From B1Sed10-231 sp046483385 (GTDB taxonomy: Bacteria; Planctomycetota; Brocadiia; SM23-32), in contig JAWODG010000019.1 in NCBI GenBank assembly GCA_046483385.1, forward strand, positions 1 through 11,959: a stretch of 11,959 bases of DNA, written 5' to 3'. The translations under genes were made by a program, and so were the position numbers. Below are positions 1 through 6,111 of the stretch, one piece after another. Under the pieces are notes generated by a model. It was not told the origin of the DNA and searched no databases. It was given only the letters and a program-made list of their open reading frames with translations. The first letter of the stretch is position 1; the number at the start of each line of letters is the position of its first letter.

Positions 1-79
1 CGGCGATGGCGTCAAGTCTCTTCAGCAACCAGTCGGGATCGGGACTCTGGGTCCAGACAATCGGTTTTTTCTCAGACAT
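1..79 (-). CDS. 5' end of an unidentified gene (partial)
   Basis: The complement begins with ATG at 79-77, preceded by a good ribosome binding site (GGAGAG, 7 nt upstream). It stays open to the left edge, giving 26 residues that begin MSEKKPIVWTQ and end WLLKRLDAIA. The rest lies outside the window. The N-terminus is polar, with no signal peptide or membrane segment, so a cytoplasmic protein is likely. I do not recognise the family. The RBS and start support a real gene despite its shortness. No convincing promoter was found in the 100 bases upstream, although an inverted repeat lies there (123-282). Confidence 0.55.
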   Translation of the reverse strand, partial: MSEKKPIVWTQSPDPDWLLKRLDAIA

Positions 80-122
80 TGCGGATCTCTCCGTTGCGGC
101 GATTTCGGGCGCGCGGCACTTC

Positions 123-282
123 GGCTCTGCCTGAGAAACCGGGCCTGGATTCGAGCGGCTGCATCGACGTCCGGCTGCGTCCGCCTGCATCGACATGTCA
201 CAGGGACATGCCTGCTTCGGCGTCCTTGCCGGCCGCCGATTCGCTCGCTCTCGGTCCGACGGCCGATTTCTCAGACAGAGCC
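123..282. repeat. 20-bp imperfect inverted repeat pair
   Basis: The arms at 123-142 and 263-282 are complementary at 18 of 20 positions; the core GGCTCTGCCTGAGAAA pairs with TTTCTCAGACAGAGCC. The 11-mer TTTCTCAGACA also occurs at 68-78, inside the first codons of the left-edge gene. The spacer contains two near copies of CTGCATCGAC and a small hairpin, CATGTC/GACATG. Function unknown. It could be two opposed copies of a dispersed repeat, or a structure in the leader of the minus-strand gene. Confidence 0.5.
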
Positions 283-469
283 CAACCGGCGCGCTCCACC
301 CTCGCCGGAGGGGCGGGTTTGGCTAACGATGCGTCTCCAGCAGTATCGGGCTCCGTGTCCTGGCGCGGGCGGCGGTTGCGCCGGCGCTTATGTTCAATTT
401 CTCTCTCATTTCAGGCATCTGCCTTTCGGGTCGTGGTTTTCTGATCGGTTTCTGCGGGGCCGCCGGGGG

Positions 470-496
470 CCGACAATGTCGGGCCGACAATGTCGG
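470..496. repeat. Two tandem copies of a 13-bp palindrome
   Basis: CCGACAATGTCGG occurs at 470-482 and again at 484-496. Each is perfectly symmetric around one central base, and the centres are 14 bp apart. Together they form a 14-bp direct repeat. Paired dyads of this kind resemble operator sites for a dimeric regulator, but no gene or promoter is evident directly beside them, so this is structural evidence only. Confidence 0.5.
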
Positions 497-572
497 CGTG
501 GGCAGTGAGCGGCCGGTTCCTTTCCGCGTCGGTGGGGTCCGACGGGCGTTCTCAGCGTTTCCCCTCGCGCGT

Positions 573-588
573 GCGGCACAGGTGCCGC
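573..588. repeat. GC-rich short hairpin
   Basis: GCGGCAC and GTGCCGC form a perfect 7-bp dyad around a 2-base centre. A second small hairpin, GTCCCC/GGGGAC, lies at 630-655. Neither is followed by a T-run, so neither looks like an intrinsic terminator. No associated gene is visible. Confidence 0.35.
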
Positions 589-661
589 GGAAAGAGGCGA
601 GAGGCGCCGAAGGAAAGACGGAAGCGGTCGTCCCCGCGGGATGCGTATTGGGGACCAGGGC

Positions 662-683
662 AATCCACTGTGATCAATGGATT
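662..683. repeat. Imperfect 22-bp dyad
   Basis: AATCCA (662-667) and TGGATT (678-683) form a 6-bp inverted repeat around a partly symmetric centre containing TGATCA; 8 of 11 positions pair across the dyad. It could be a regulator site or a small hairpin. No promoter is recognisable nearby. Confidence 0.3.
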
Positions 684-946
684 ACACTCAGTGCCTCCGC
701 TGGATGAAGGGGTGCAGAGGCACACGCCCGCCCTGGAGCGGGTAGCGGCCGTCTGCTGTGTTGGGTGTGGTCACAACGCAAACTCCACTGGGTCGCGGGC
801 CCGGAAAACCCTCCCCCTCTTGACGGCCCGCGCACACCGTTCTCCTTTCGCGTGGCTTCGCGTCAGTTCACTGAGGCCGGCGTCGTCCGGCATCGCGGAC
901 TCGGGTGCCGACCCCGCTCCCTGATTACGTCACCGTTACAATTGCC

Positions 947-995
947 GCGTCCACCCGGACGCCAATAGCAAAAGCCAGGGACGTTACAGGTCCCT
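947..995. repeat. Two consecutive hairpins
   Basis: GCGTCC/GGACGC (stem 947-952 and 957-962, loop ACCC) is followed 12 bases later by CAGGGAC/GTCCCTG (stem 975-981 and 989-995, 7-base loop). The string AAAGCCAGGGAC before the second stem recurs at 1483-1494, so part of this is a dispersed repeat. No T-run follows. A TACAAT hexamer at 937-942 lacks a matching -35. Confidence 0.4.
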
Positions 996-1121
996 GACCT
1001 GCAATCCACCCTAACCGGGCCGGGGGGCCGGATGCAAGGCCAAAATGTTGTATTTCCGGTTTTTCCCGTTTTTTCTCCCGTTCAGTCCCGGCGGGGCCTC
1101 ACGACAGAGAAGAAGAACTCT

Positions 1122-1248
1122 AACACGGAGGCACGGAGGGCACGGAGAACGGCGCAAGCTAACCACTACGACCACAACGTCCCCGCCTCCGGCGGGGGCA
1201 CACGACGGAACGGCAACGGCGTGCTCACACGAAGGCACAAAGTCACGG
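1122..1248. repeat. CACGGAG and CACGAAGGCAC low-complexity repeats
   Basis: Three CACGGAG units lie at 1124-1130, 1132-1138 and 1141-1147. A related string (CACACGAAGGCACAAAG) follows from 1226. Between them is a 7-bp hairpin, CCCCGCC/GGCGGGG, at 1181-1197, and the 12-mer AACGGCAACGGC at 1209-1220, which recurs exactly at 1528-1539. From memory, motifs of this style occur in intergenic DNA of several environmental bacterial phyla. They show no coding character. Confidence 0.55.
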
Positions 1249-1358
1249 GGACCGGAATGCGGCAAGAGAGTGGCGGAACTCGTTGCGTACCCGAAATCGT
1301 TCTTGCTCCGGTGGCGCCCGGCCCCTGGCGCAGGCGGCGCGGCCGCAGGCCGGCCGCC

Positions 1359-1390
1359 AATTATGAATCATGAATTATGAATCATGAATT
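1359..1390. repeat. 14-bp AT-rich tandem repeat
   Basis: Two perfect copies of AATTATGAATCATG (1359-1372 and 1373-1386) followed by a partial third copy, AATT. The AT-rich block is sharply different from the GC-rich surroundings. Each unit is itself close to a palindrome (ATGATTCAT-like). It is of the simple-repeat type often seen in long spacers; no function can be assigned. Confidence 0.7.
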
Positions 1391-1499
1391 GAACAGCAAC
1401 GGCGAACGGCGGGAAGACAACGGCCGCGCCGCCTTGAATTGTCCCCTCCGGTCCGCTATCGTCGCCACCGGCTGACAGGGACAAAGCCAGGGACAGCAG

Positions 1500-1641
1500 C
1501 CACAGATACACACTGATGAACACTGATAACGGCAACGGCAGGAGGGAAGGAGCACAGCAGGGATGGACGGCACGGTTTCTGACGCCGTGCCCGGTCTGAC
1601 CATCCTTTCTTTGAATCTGTGTTCATCTGTGCAATCAGTGG
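1500..1641. repeat. Opposed CACAGAT/CACTGAT repeats flanking a hairpin
   Basis: 1500-1529 carries a degenerate CACAGAT/CACTGATGAACACTGAT string. 1614-1641 carries the same kind of string on the other strand (CCACTGATTGCACAGATGAA when read on the minus strand). Together they are imperfect terminal inverted repeats of about 28 bp. The interior contains a 7-bp hairpin (GGCACGG 1569-1575 with CCGTGCC 1585-1591) nested in GGATGG/CCATCC (1561-1566, 1600-1605). No open frame lies inside. It could be two independent repeat copies or a small non-autonomous palindromic element. Confidence 0.45.
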
Positions 1642-1754
1642 CTCACAAGTCGTTGCCGTGGCGGCAGCAGGAGACTCGGCAGAGACGGATGTGGGTTGCC
1701 GGCGGTGAGCATTGAGGACGAAGAAGCAGACCTCCTTTGACCATTGAGGATGAG

Positions 1755-1991
1755 ATGAGCTGGGTCAGCATAATGGTGGTTCCGGGGCCGGGGTTCGAGT
1801 GGCTATTTCTGATGTGGTTTGTCCTGCTCCCGATGGTTGTCGCGCCGGCGTACATCGGCTGGCGGCTGGGCAGGGAGCGCTCAACCGGCGCGCGGGTCGG
1901 CTATTCCGCGGTATGCGGGGTGTTCAGTTGGCTGGGCGTCCTGTTCGTCCTGCTGCTCCGCCTGACGGCCAGGGATGCCCCCATGGGATGA
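1755..1991 (+). CDS. Small predicted two-TM membrane protein
   Basis: A 78-residue frame starting at ATG 1755 with a GAGGA sequence 4 nt upstream (a TTG at 1737 would add six residues). Two hydrophobic stretches are visible: roughly residues 15-38 (WLFLMWFVLLPMVVAPAYI) and 48-70 (VFSWLGVLFVLLLRL). A basic connector (GRERSTGARVG) lies between them, suggesting an inner-membrane hairpin with the loop inside. It lies about 100 bp upstream of another membrane-protein gene on the same strand, but that gene has its own promoter. I do not recognise the family. The hydrophobic pattern and RBS argue for a real gene; the short length and lack of homology argue for caution. Confidence 0.45.
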   Translation: MSWVSIMVVPGPGFEWLFLMWFVLLPMVVAPAYIGWRLGRERSTGARVGYSAVCGVFSWLGVLFVLLLRLTARDAPMG

Positions 1992-2014
1992 ACCGTGGCC
2001 GTGAGTGTTTTGTC

Positions 2015-2042
2015 TTGCCGTCTGGTGCGGACCCGGTATAAT
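2015..2042 (+). promoter_or_regulatory. Sigma70-type promoter for the 306-residue membrane protein
   Basis: A consensus -10 TATAAT (2037-2042) stands 16 bp downstream of a -35-like TTGCCG (2015-2020). Transcription would begin near 2049, giving a leader of about 40 nt before ATG 2090. The spacing matches the fabZ promoter in this window. Confidence 0.65.
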
Positions 2043-2089
2043 TGCTTGACAGGATGTCCCCCGACCTACCACAAACGGGAGACAGCAGC

Positions 2090-3010
2090 ATGGGCAGCGA
2101 TGAGGAAGTCGAGGTGCCGCTTGACGTGAAGGCGGTTGCGGTGCTCTTCATCTTCATCGGCTCGGCCTCTGTCGGAGCGATGATAGCCAGTCTGGTCCTT
2201 GCGGACGCGCTCGTCTTCGACTTCAACTTCCTGCTGATTCTGCTCGGCGTCGGTCTGCTTCGCCTTAGTGACACGGCACGGGCCATCGCGGCTTTCCTGG
2301 CCGGCCTCAGTCTGGTTCTTCTCATCGTGGGCGTGCCCATCTTGCTGGCCGTCGGCGGGGGTTTCGGTGGTACAATCCGGGTCTTCGGCCGGCCCATCGG
2401 ATCAACGCCACCCCTCCTGGGGTATGTGGCCCTTGCACTGATGGCCATCGGCCTCCTGCTCATCTACCGGACCGTCCATCGCCGGCCGGTCCGCAGGCTG
2501 TTTCGGGCAGGTGACAAGGAGACGCCTGAGATAGGCCGAGGGACAAAAGCGGCCATTATCTGCGCGGTCGTCCTCGCGCTGTTCATCAACGCGGCGGGGG
2601 CCTGGGCCTACCTCAGTGTTGATCCGCAGCACCACGGTTTCACCAATAGTGGCAGTGTCAAGAAGGAGGGCGAGGCTGTTCCGGTTGTGAGGGACGTGCA
2701 TTGGGGCTACCGCTGGGGCAAGTTGACCTACGTGGTCTTCCAGAGCGCAACCGGCCAGCCGGGCTCCACCGCTCGGCTCAAACCTGCTTTCTGGACGAAC
2801 GCCTCCGGGACGGCGGCCCTGAGAAAGCCCGATGGTACGGTTGTCGTGTTACTCGCAGAGAATCAGCTTCACGAGATCATCGACGGGGAGTACAGGACCA
2901 CCGACGCGCGGGTCACGCCGGAGCAGTTCGAAGCCTTCCTGGACTCCAGCCCGGACAGGTACACCATCGAAGCGCTGCTGTCGTTCGTCGAGGGGCGCGG
3001 GGGCCGCTGA
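2090..3010 (+). CDS. Multi-pass membrane protein with C-terminal soluble domain, unknown function
   Basis: 306 residues from ATG 2090, chosen because GGGAG sits 7 nt upstream and a promoter ends at 2042; an upstream TTG (2042) would overlap the -10 box. After an acidic N-terminus (GSDEEVEVPLDVK) there are five likely membrane segments, about residues 14-37, 43-59, 64-90, 107-126 and 153-174. A basic stretch (HRRPVRRLFR, about 130-139) lies between the fourth and fifth, presumably cytoplasmic. About 130 residues follow the last segment with no further hydrophobic span. This domain is mixed alpha/beta in appearance (KLTYVVFQSA, TVVVLLAENQLHEII) and ends in a polar helix (TPEQFEAFLDSSPDR). I do not recognise the family and assign no function. 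Apparently monocistronic. Confidence 0.75.
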   Translation: MGSDEEVEVPLDVKAVAVLFIFIGSASVGAMIASLVLADALVFDFNFLLILLGVGLLRLSDTARAIAAFLAGLSLVLLIVGVPILLAVGGGFGGTIRVFGRPIGSTPPLLGYVALALMAIGLLLIYRTVHRRPVRRLFRAGDKETPEIGRGTKAAIICAVVLALFINAAGAWAYLSVDPQHHGFTNSGSVKKEGEAVPVVRDVHWGYRWGKLTYVVFQSATGQPGSTARLKPAFWTNASGTAALRKPDGTVVVLLAENQLHEIIDGEYRTTDARVTPEQFEAFLDSSPDRYTIEALLSFVEGRGGR

Positions 3011-3060
3011 TCCGACCGCTCATGGGCCACCGATCTACACCCGGGCGCAGGTCCAGCCCT

Positions 3061-3180
3061 GCCGCCCGCAAGGGGGCGAGACATTATAGCTCCGCGACAT
3101 GAGACGGGGGGATGCAGCCGAAGCCCCCGCAAGGGGGCGGCAGGCATTAGCCCCACGGCGTAAGCCTGGGGGAACAGACG
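3061..3180. repeat. Two tandem ~61-bp hairpin repeat units
   Basis: CCGCAAGGGGGCG occurs at 3066-3078 and 3127-3139, 61 bp apart. Each is followed by a related tail (GACATTATAGC and GGCATTAGC) and a second stem. The second unit contains CCCCC-GCAA-GGGGG (3124-3137), a perfect stem capped by a GNRA loop, and CCCCA(C)GGC-GTAA-GCCTGGGG, again with a GNRA loop. The first unit is a degenerate version. Repetition with conserved stem-loops suggests a dispersed structured repeat rather than coding sequence. Confidence 0.6.
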
Positions 3181-3745
3181 CCCTTGTCTTTACCCACGTC
3201 TTTGGGGTCTGGAGTTGCGGCCTTGACTGGATGCGTGGCCTATATGAGAGATTACGTGATAGGGATATATGCGGTTTGTGGGTGCCAGAGAAGGGCCGTT
3301 GGATCTCCGCGATGGGTGTGGGTTCCGCCCGACCCGCAGCGCCGAGGGCATGTTGCTCGGATCCGACAACCGGAGAATGGGCATGGGAAGAGTGCTTCTG
3401 ACTGGAGGCCACAGAAGCCCGTCACCCAATCCGGTTCCTTGTCGAGCCCCCAGCCGGCCGCGCGGGCGGCCGGCCCTGGAGTGCGGCGGCTTGCCGCCGC
3501 CCTGCCGTTGCGGGGCTTGCCCCGCCGCCGTAAGGTATTTCCTGAAAACAGGATACTGGGTATCCTCTGCCGGCAAGCCGGCAGGATTGAGGGCGGTGGC
3601 AAGCCACCGCAGTCCGAGGGAGCGTCGCTCCGGTCGTGTTAGCGCTCTGCGTGGAATAGCGAAGAGGAATCGCTCGGACTGGCGGGTCCTGGTGGGCAAA
3701 AGCCCGGCCTTTGGCCATGGCTGAGATGTGGGTAAAGACAAGGGC
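3180..3745. mobile_element. Possible non-autonomous element: 22-bp inverted repeats around a hairpin array
   Basis: GCCCTTGTCTTTACCCAC at 3180-3197 is perfectly complementary to 3728-3745. After one mismatch the pairing continues 3 bp, giving arms 3180-3201 and 3724-3745 (21 of 22). Inside are many stem-loops: 9 bp (3453-3474), 7 bp with CTTG loop (3483-3500), 6 bp with CTTG loop (3510-3525), 4 bp (3541-3552), 6 bp (3551-3565), 7 bp with CAAG loop (3567-3584), 7 bp with CAAG loop (3593-3610), 5-6 bp (3619-3631) and GGGC/GCCC (3694-3705). No transposase frame and no clear target-site duplication were found. It may be a MITE-like or REP/BIME-like element, or two opposed copies of a dispersed repeat. 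Confidence 0.45.
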
Positions 3746-3810
3746 TCACGCCCGCGACTGAAACCTGCCGGCCGCCGTCCGGGCCTGCTTCTGTCTCTGC
3801 GGATTGCTCA

Positions 3811-6111
3811 TCAGTCCTCACGTCCGGCGTGCTTCTCGGTGAGGTATTCGTCGATGGAGGCCGCCGCGCGTTTGCCGGCGCCCATGGCCTGGATGACCGT
3901 CGCGGCGCCGGTGACTATGTCGCCGCCCGCCCAGACGCCCTCCAGACTCGTCTCGCCGGTGACCTCGTCGGCGTCTATCGAGCCCCAGCTTGTGACCTCC
4001 AGCCCGGGCGTGGTCTGGGGGATGAGCGGGTGCGGGCGGTTGCCGTAGGCGACTATGACGAGGTCCGTGGGGAACTCGAACTCCGAGCCCTCGATGGGGA
4101 ACGGTCGGCGGCGGCCGTCCGGGCCGGGCTCGCCCAGCTCCATCCTCACGCAGCGCAGCCCGCGCACCCAGCCGTCCTCGTCGCCCAGCACCTCGACGGC
4201 GTTGTTGAGCCACATCAGGTCGATGCCCTCTTCCCGGGCGTGCTCCAGTTCCGCGTCACGCGCGGGGGCCTCCTCGACGCTGCGGCGATAGACGATGCGC
4301 ACCTCTTCGGCGCCGAGCCGCAGGGCGGTGCGGGCGGCGTCCATCGCCACGTTCCCGCCGCCGAGCACGGCCACTCGGTCGCGCACCAGCACGGGCGTGG
4401 AGAAGTCCGAGCGGTAGGCGCGCATCAGGTTCACCCGCGTCAGATACTCGTTGGCGCTGAGCACGCCGTTCAGGTTCTCCCCCGTGATGCCGGCGAAGAT
4501 GGGATAGCCGGCGCCCGAGCCGATGAAGACCGCCTCGAAGCCCCGGTCGAACAGGTCCTCGACGGTGGCCGTCTTGCCGACCACGAAGTCGGTGACTATC
4601 TCGACGCCCATCTCCTGCACCAGCTCCACCTCCTGCGCCACGATGTCCTTGGGCAGGCGGAAGGAGGGAATGCCGTAAACCAGCACGCCGCCCGGCTCGT
4701 GGAGGGCCTCGAAGATGGTGGGGGAGTAGCCGCGGCGGGCCAGCTCCCCGGCGGCCGTCACGCCCGCCGGGCCGGATCCGACCACCGCCACCTCGATGCC
4801 GCGCGGCGCCCGCAGCTCCGGGACCTCCACCTTGCCCTCTTCCCGCTCCCAGTCTGCGGCGAAGCGCTCCAGATTGCCGATGGCGACCGGCTCGCCGCGC
4901 TTCGCCATGACGCAGAGCCCCTCGCACTGGTCCTCCTGCGGGCAGACCCGTCCGCAGACGGCCGGCAGGGCATTGTCGCGCTTCAGCAGGCGGGCGGCTC
5001 CGAGGAAGTCCTCCTCCGCGATGCACTTGATGAATCCGGGGATGTCGATGCCGACCGGGCAGCCGTCCACGCACTGCGGGCGCTTGCACTGCAGGCAGCG
5101 CTGCGCCTCCAGAACGGCCTGCTCGGGGCGGAGGCCGAAGGGAACCTCTTCGAAGTTGTGGATGCGGGAGTCGGCGGGCTGTTCGGGCATCGGCTGGCGG
5201 GGGATTTCCGTGGCCCGCTCGGCCTCGCGCCCGGCCTCGATCATGGCGTTCTGCAGCTCGGTGTGCTGCCGGTCGCACTTGTGGGCCCGCTCGTACTGCG
5301 GAAGCTGGCGGGCGCGCGGGTTCTGGTCGTACTGGGTCAGGCGGCGGGAAAGCTCCCCGAAGTCGACCTCGTGCCCGTCGAACTCCGGCCCGTCCACGCA
5401 GGCAAACTTCGTCTGCCCGCCGACCGTCACGCGGCAGCCGCCGCACATGCCCGTGCCGTCCACCATGATGGGGTTCAGGCTGACGATGGTCTTGACGCCG
5501 AACGGGCGGGTGACGTCGCTGACCGCCGCCATGAGCGGCACCGGCCCGACGGCGTAGACCGCGTCGATGTCGGCGTCCGATTCCAGCATGTCCTTCAGGA
5601 TTTCTGTGGGGAAGCCGTGGTAGCCGCGGGAACCGTCGTCGGTGGCGATCTTCAGTTCGTCGCAGAGCGCCTCGATCTCGGGTTGCAGGATGAGCAGGTC
5701 CTCGGTGCGGGCGCTGATGATGCCGGTCAGGCGGTCGGCGCGCCGCCGCAGGGCCTCGGCGATGGGCCAGATGAGCGCGATGCCGACGCCGCCGCCCAGC
5801 GCCACGGCGTGCCCGAAGTCGTCGAACTCGGTGGGCGTGCCCAGCGGGCCGACAACGTCCGCGATGCCATCGCCCGGCTCGAGGGCGGCCAGCCTGCGGG
5901 TGCTCTCGCCGACGGCCTGGAACACGATGGTGATGGAGAGCGCCTGCCGGTCGGCCTGCGCGATGGTGAGGGGGACGCGCTCACCGTGCTCGTCGGGGCG
6001 GATGACCACGAACTGCCCCACCCGACGCACCACGGCGATGTGGGGGGCGTGGATGCTCATCCGGTAGGTATTCTCGGCGAGCTTCTCCTTGTGCAGGACC
6101 TCGAACCTCAT
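3811..6111 (-). CDS. Fused SudB-SudA / NfnA-NfnB-type NAD(P)H:ferredoxin oxidoreductase (glutamate-synthase-like)
   Basis: 766 residues joining two normally separate subunits. Residues 1-260 are the ferredoxin-NADP reductase-like subunit (SudB/NfnA; also resembles dihydroorotate dehydrogenase PyrK): FAD barrel, NAD domain (GGGVGIALIWP, 106-116), then a [2Fe-2S] site with D218, C223, C226 and C238, the Asp-plus-three-Cys pattern known for NfnA. After a polar linker, residues 320-766 are the GltD/SudA/NfnB subunit. It has Cys clusters 339/342/347/351 and 386/390/396/400 for [4Fe-4S] centres, an FAD motif GSGPAG (445-450), a second nucleotide motif GGGNVAMDAAR (584-594) and a terminal AGGDIVTGAATVIQAMGAG. 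Related enzymes move electrons among NADH, NADPH and ferredoxin, some by flavin bifurcation, or reduce polysulfide; annotators often call the fusion a PyrK/glutamate synthase bifunctional protein. The start overlaps the galU-like stop (ATGA), indicating translational coupling. An in-frame extension upstream is galU antisense noise. Confidence 0.9.
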   Translation of the reverse strand: MRFEVLHKEKLAENTYRMSIHAPHIAVVRRVGQFVVIRPDEHGERVPLTIAQADRQALSITIVFQAVGESTRRLAALEPGDGIADVVGPLGTPTEFDDFGHAVALGGGVGIALIWPIAEALRRRADRLTGIISARTEDLLILQPEIEALCDELKIATDDGSRGYHGFPTEILKDMLESDADIDAVYAVGPVPLMAAVSDVTRPFGVKTIVSLNPIMVDGTGMCGGCRVTVGGQTKFACVDGPEFDGHEVDFGELSRRLTQYDQNPRARQLPQYERAHKCDRQHTELQNAMIEAGREAERATEIPRQPMPEQPADSRIHNFEEVPFGLRPEQAVLEAQRCLQCKRPQCVDGCPVGIDIPGFIKCIAEEDFLGAARLLKRDNALPAVCGRVCPQEDQCEGLCVMAKRGEPVAIGNLERFAADWEREEGKVEVPELRAPRGIEVAVVGSGPAGVTAAGELARRGYSPTIFEALHEPGGVLVYGIPSFRLPKDIVAQEVELVQEMGVEIVTDFVVGKTATVEDLFDRGFEAVFIGSGAGYPIFAGITGENLNGVLSANEYLTRVNLMRAYRSDFSTPVLVRDRVAVLGGGNVAMDAARTALRLGAEEVRIVYRRSVEEAPARDAELEHAREEGIDLMWLNNAVEVLGDEDGWVRGLRCVRMELGEPGPDGRRRPFPIEGSEFEFPTDLVIVAYGNRPHPLIPQTTPGLEVTSWGSIDADEVTGETSLEGVWAGGDIVTGAATVIQAMGAGKRAAASIDEYLTEKHAGRED

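Larger units (their letters stand above)
80..1754. other. Long gene-poor intergenic region
   Basis: About 1.67 kb without a convincing gene. The open frames here are short, Arg/Pro/Ser-rich, lack ribosome binding sites and resemble no family, as expected by chance at this GC content. The stretch instead holds an inverted repeat (123-282), paired 13-bp palindromes (470-496), hairpins (573-588, 662-683, 947-962, 975-995, 1181-1197, 1569-1591) and a cluster of simple dispersed repeats between 1122 and 1641. No tRNA, tmRNA, RNase P or riboswitch signature was recognised. Confidence 0.6.
3011..3810. other. Hairpin-rich intergenic region between convergent genes
   Basis: The 306-residue membrane protein gene (+) and the sudBA-like gene (-) converge on this 800-bp spacer. 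Open frames across it are Arg/Pro/Gly-rich, change with the hairpins and have no family resemblance, so I call no gene. It contains two tandem GNRA-loop hairpin units (3060-3180), then an inverted-repeat-bounded block of stem-loops (3180-3745). No hairpin here is followed by a strong T-run in either direction. Confidence 0.6.

Noticed and set aside
143..165. GGATTCGA string resembling the 5' end of tmRNA
   Set aside because: No matching acceptor 3' end, tag frame or T-arm within several hundred bases.
79..444. 121-codon plus-strand frame starting at TTG 79
   Set aside because: Chance frame over the leader of the minus-strand gene; low-complexity composition and no start signal.
490..924. 144-codon open frame
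   Set aside because: Arg/Ser-rich, no RBS, crosses several hairpins, no recognisable motif.
937..942. TACAAT as a -10 element
   Set aside because: No acceptable -35 at 16-18 bp, and no gene follows.
1788..1800. GGGTTCGA reminiscent of a tRNA T-arm
   Set aside because: No cloverleaf can be built around it, and it lies within a plausible membrane-protein frame.
3190..3741. Open frames on both strands within the hairpin element
   Set aside because: They translate GC-rich palindromes into Arg/Pro/Gly-rich sequence, lack RBSs and show no family resemblance.
3061..3745. CRISPR-like array
   Set aside because: The repeats are not identical, spacing is irregular, and there are no unique spacers between constant direct repeats.
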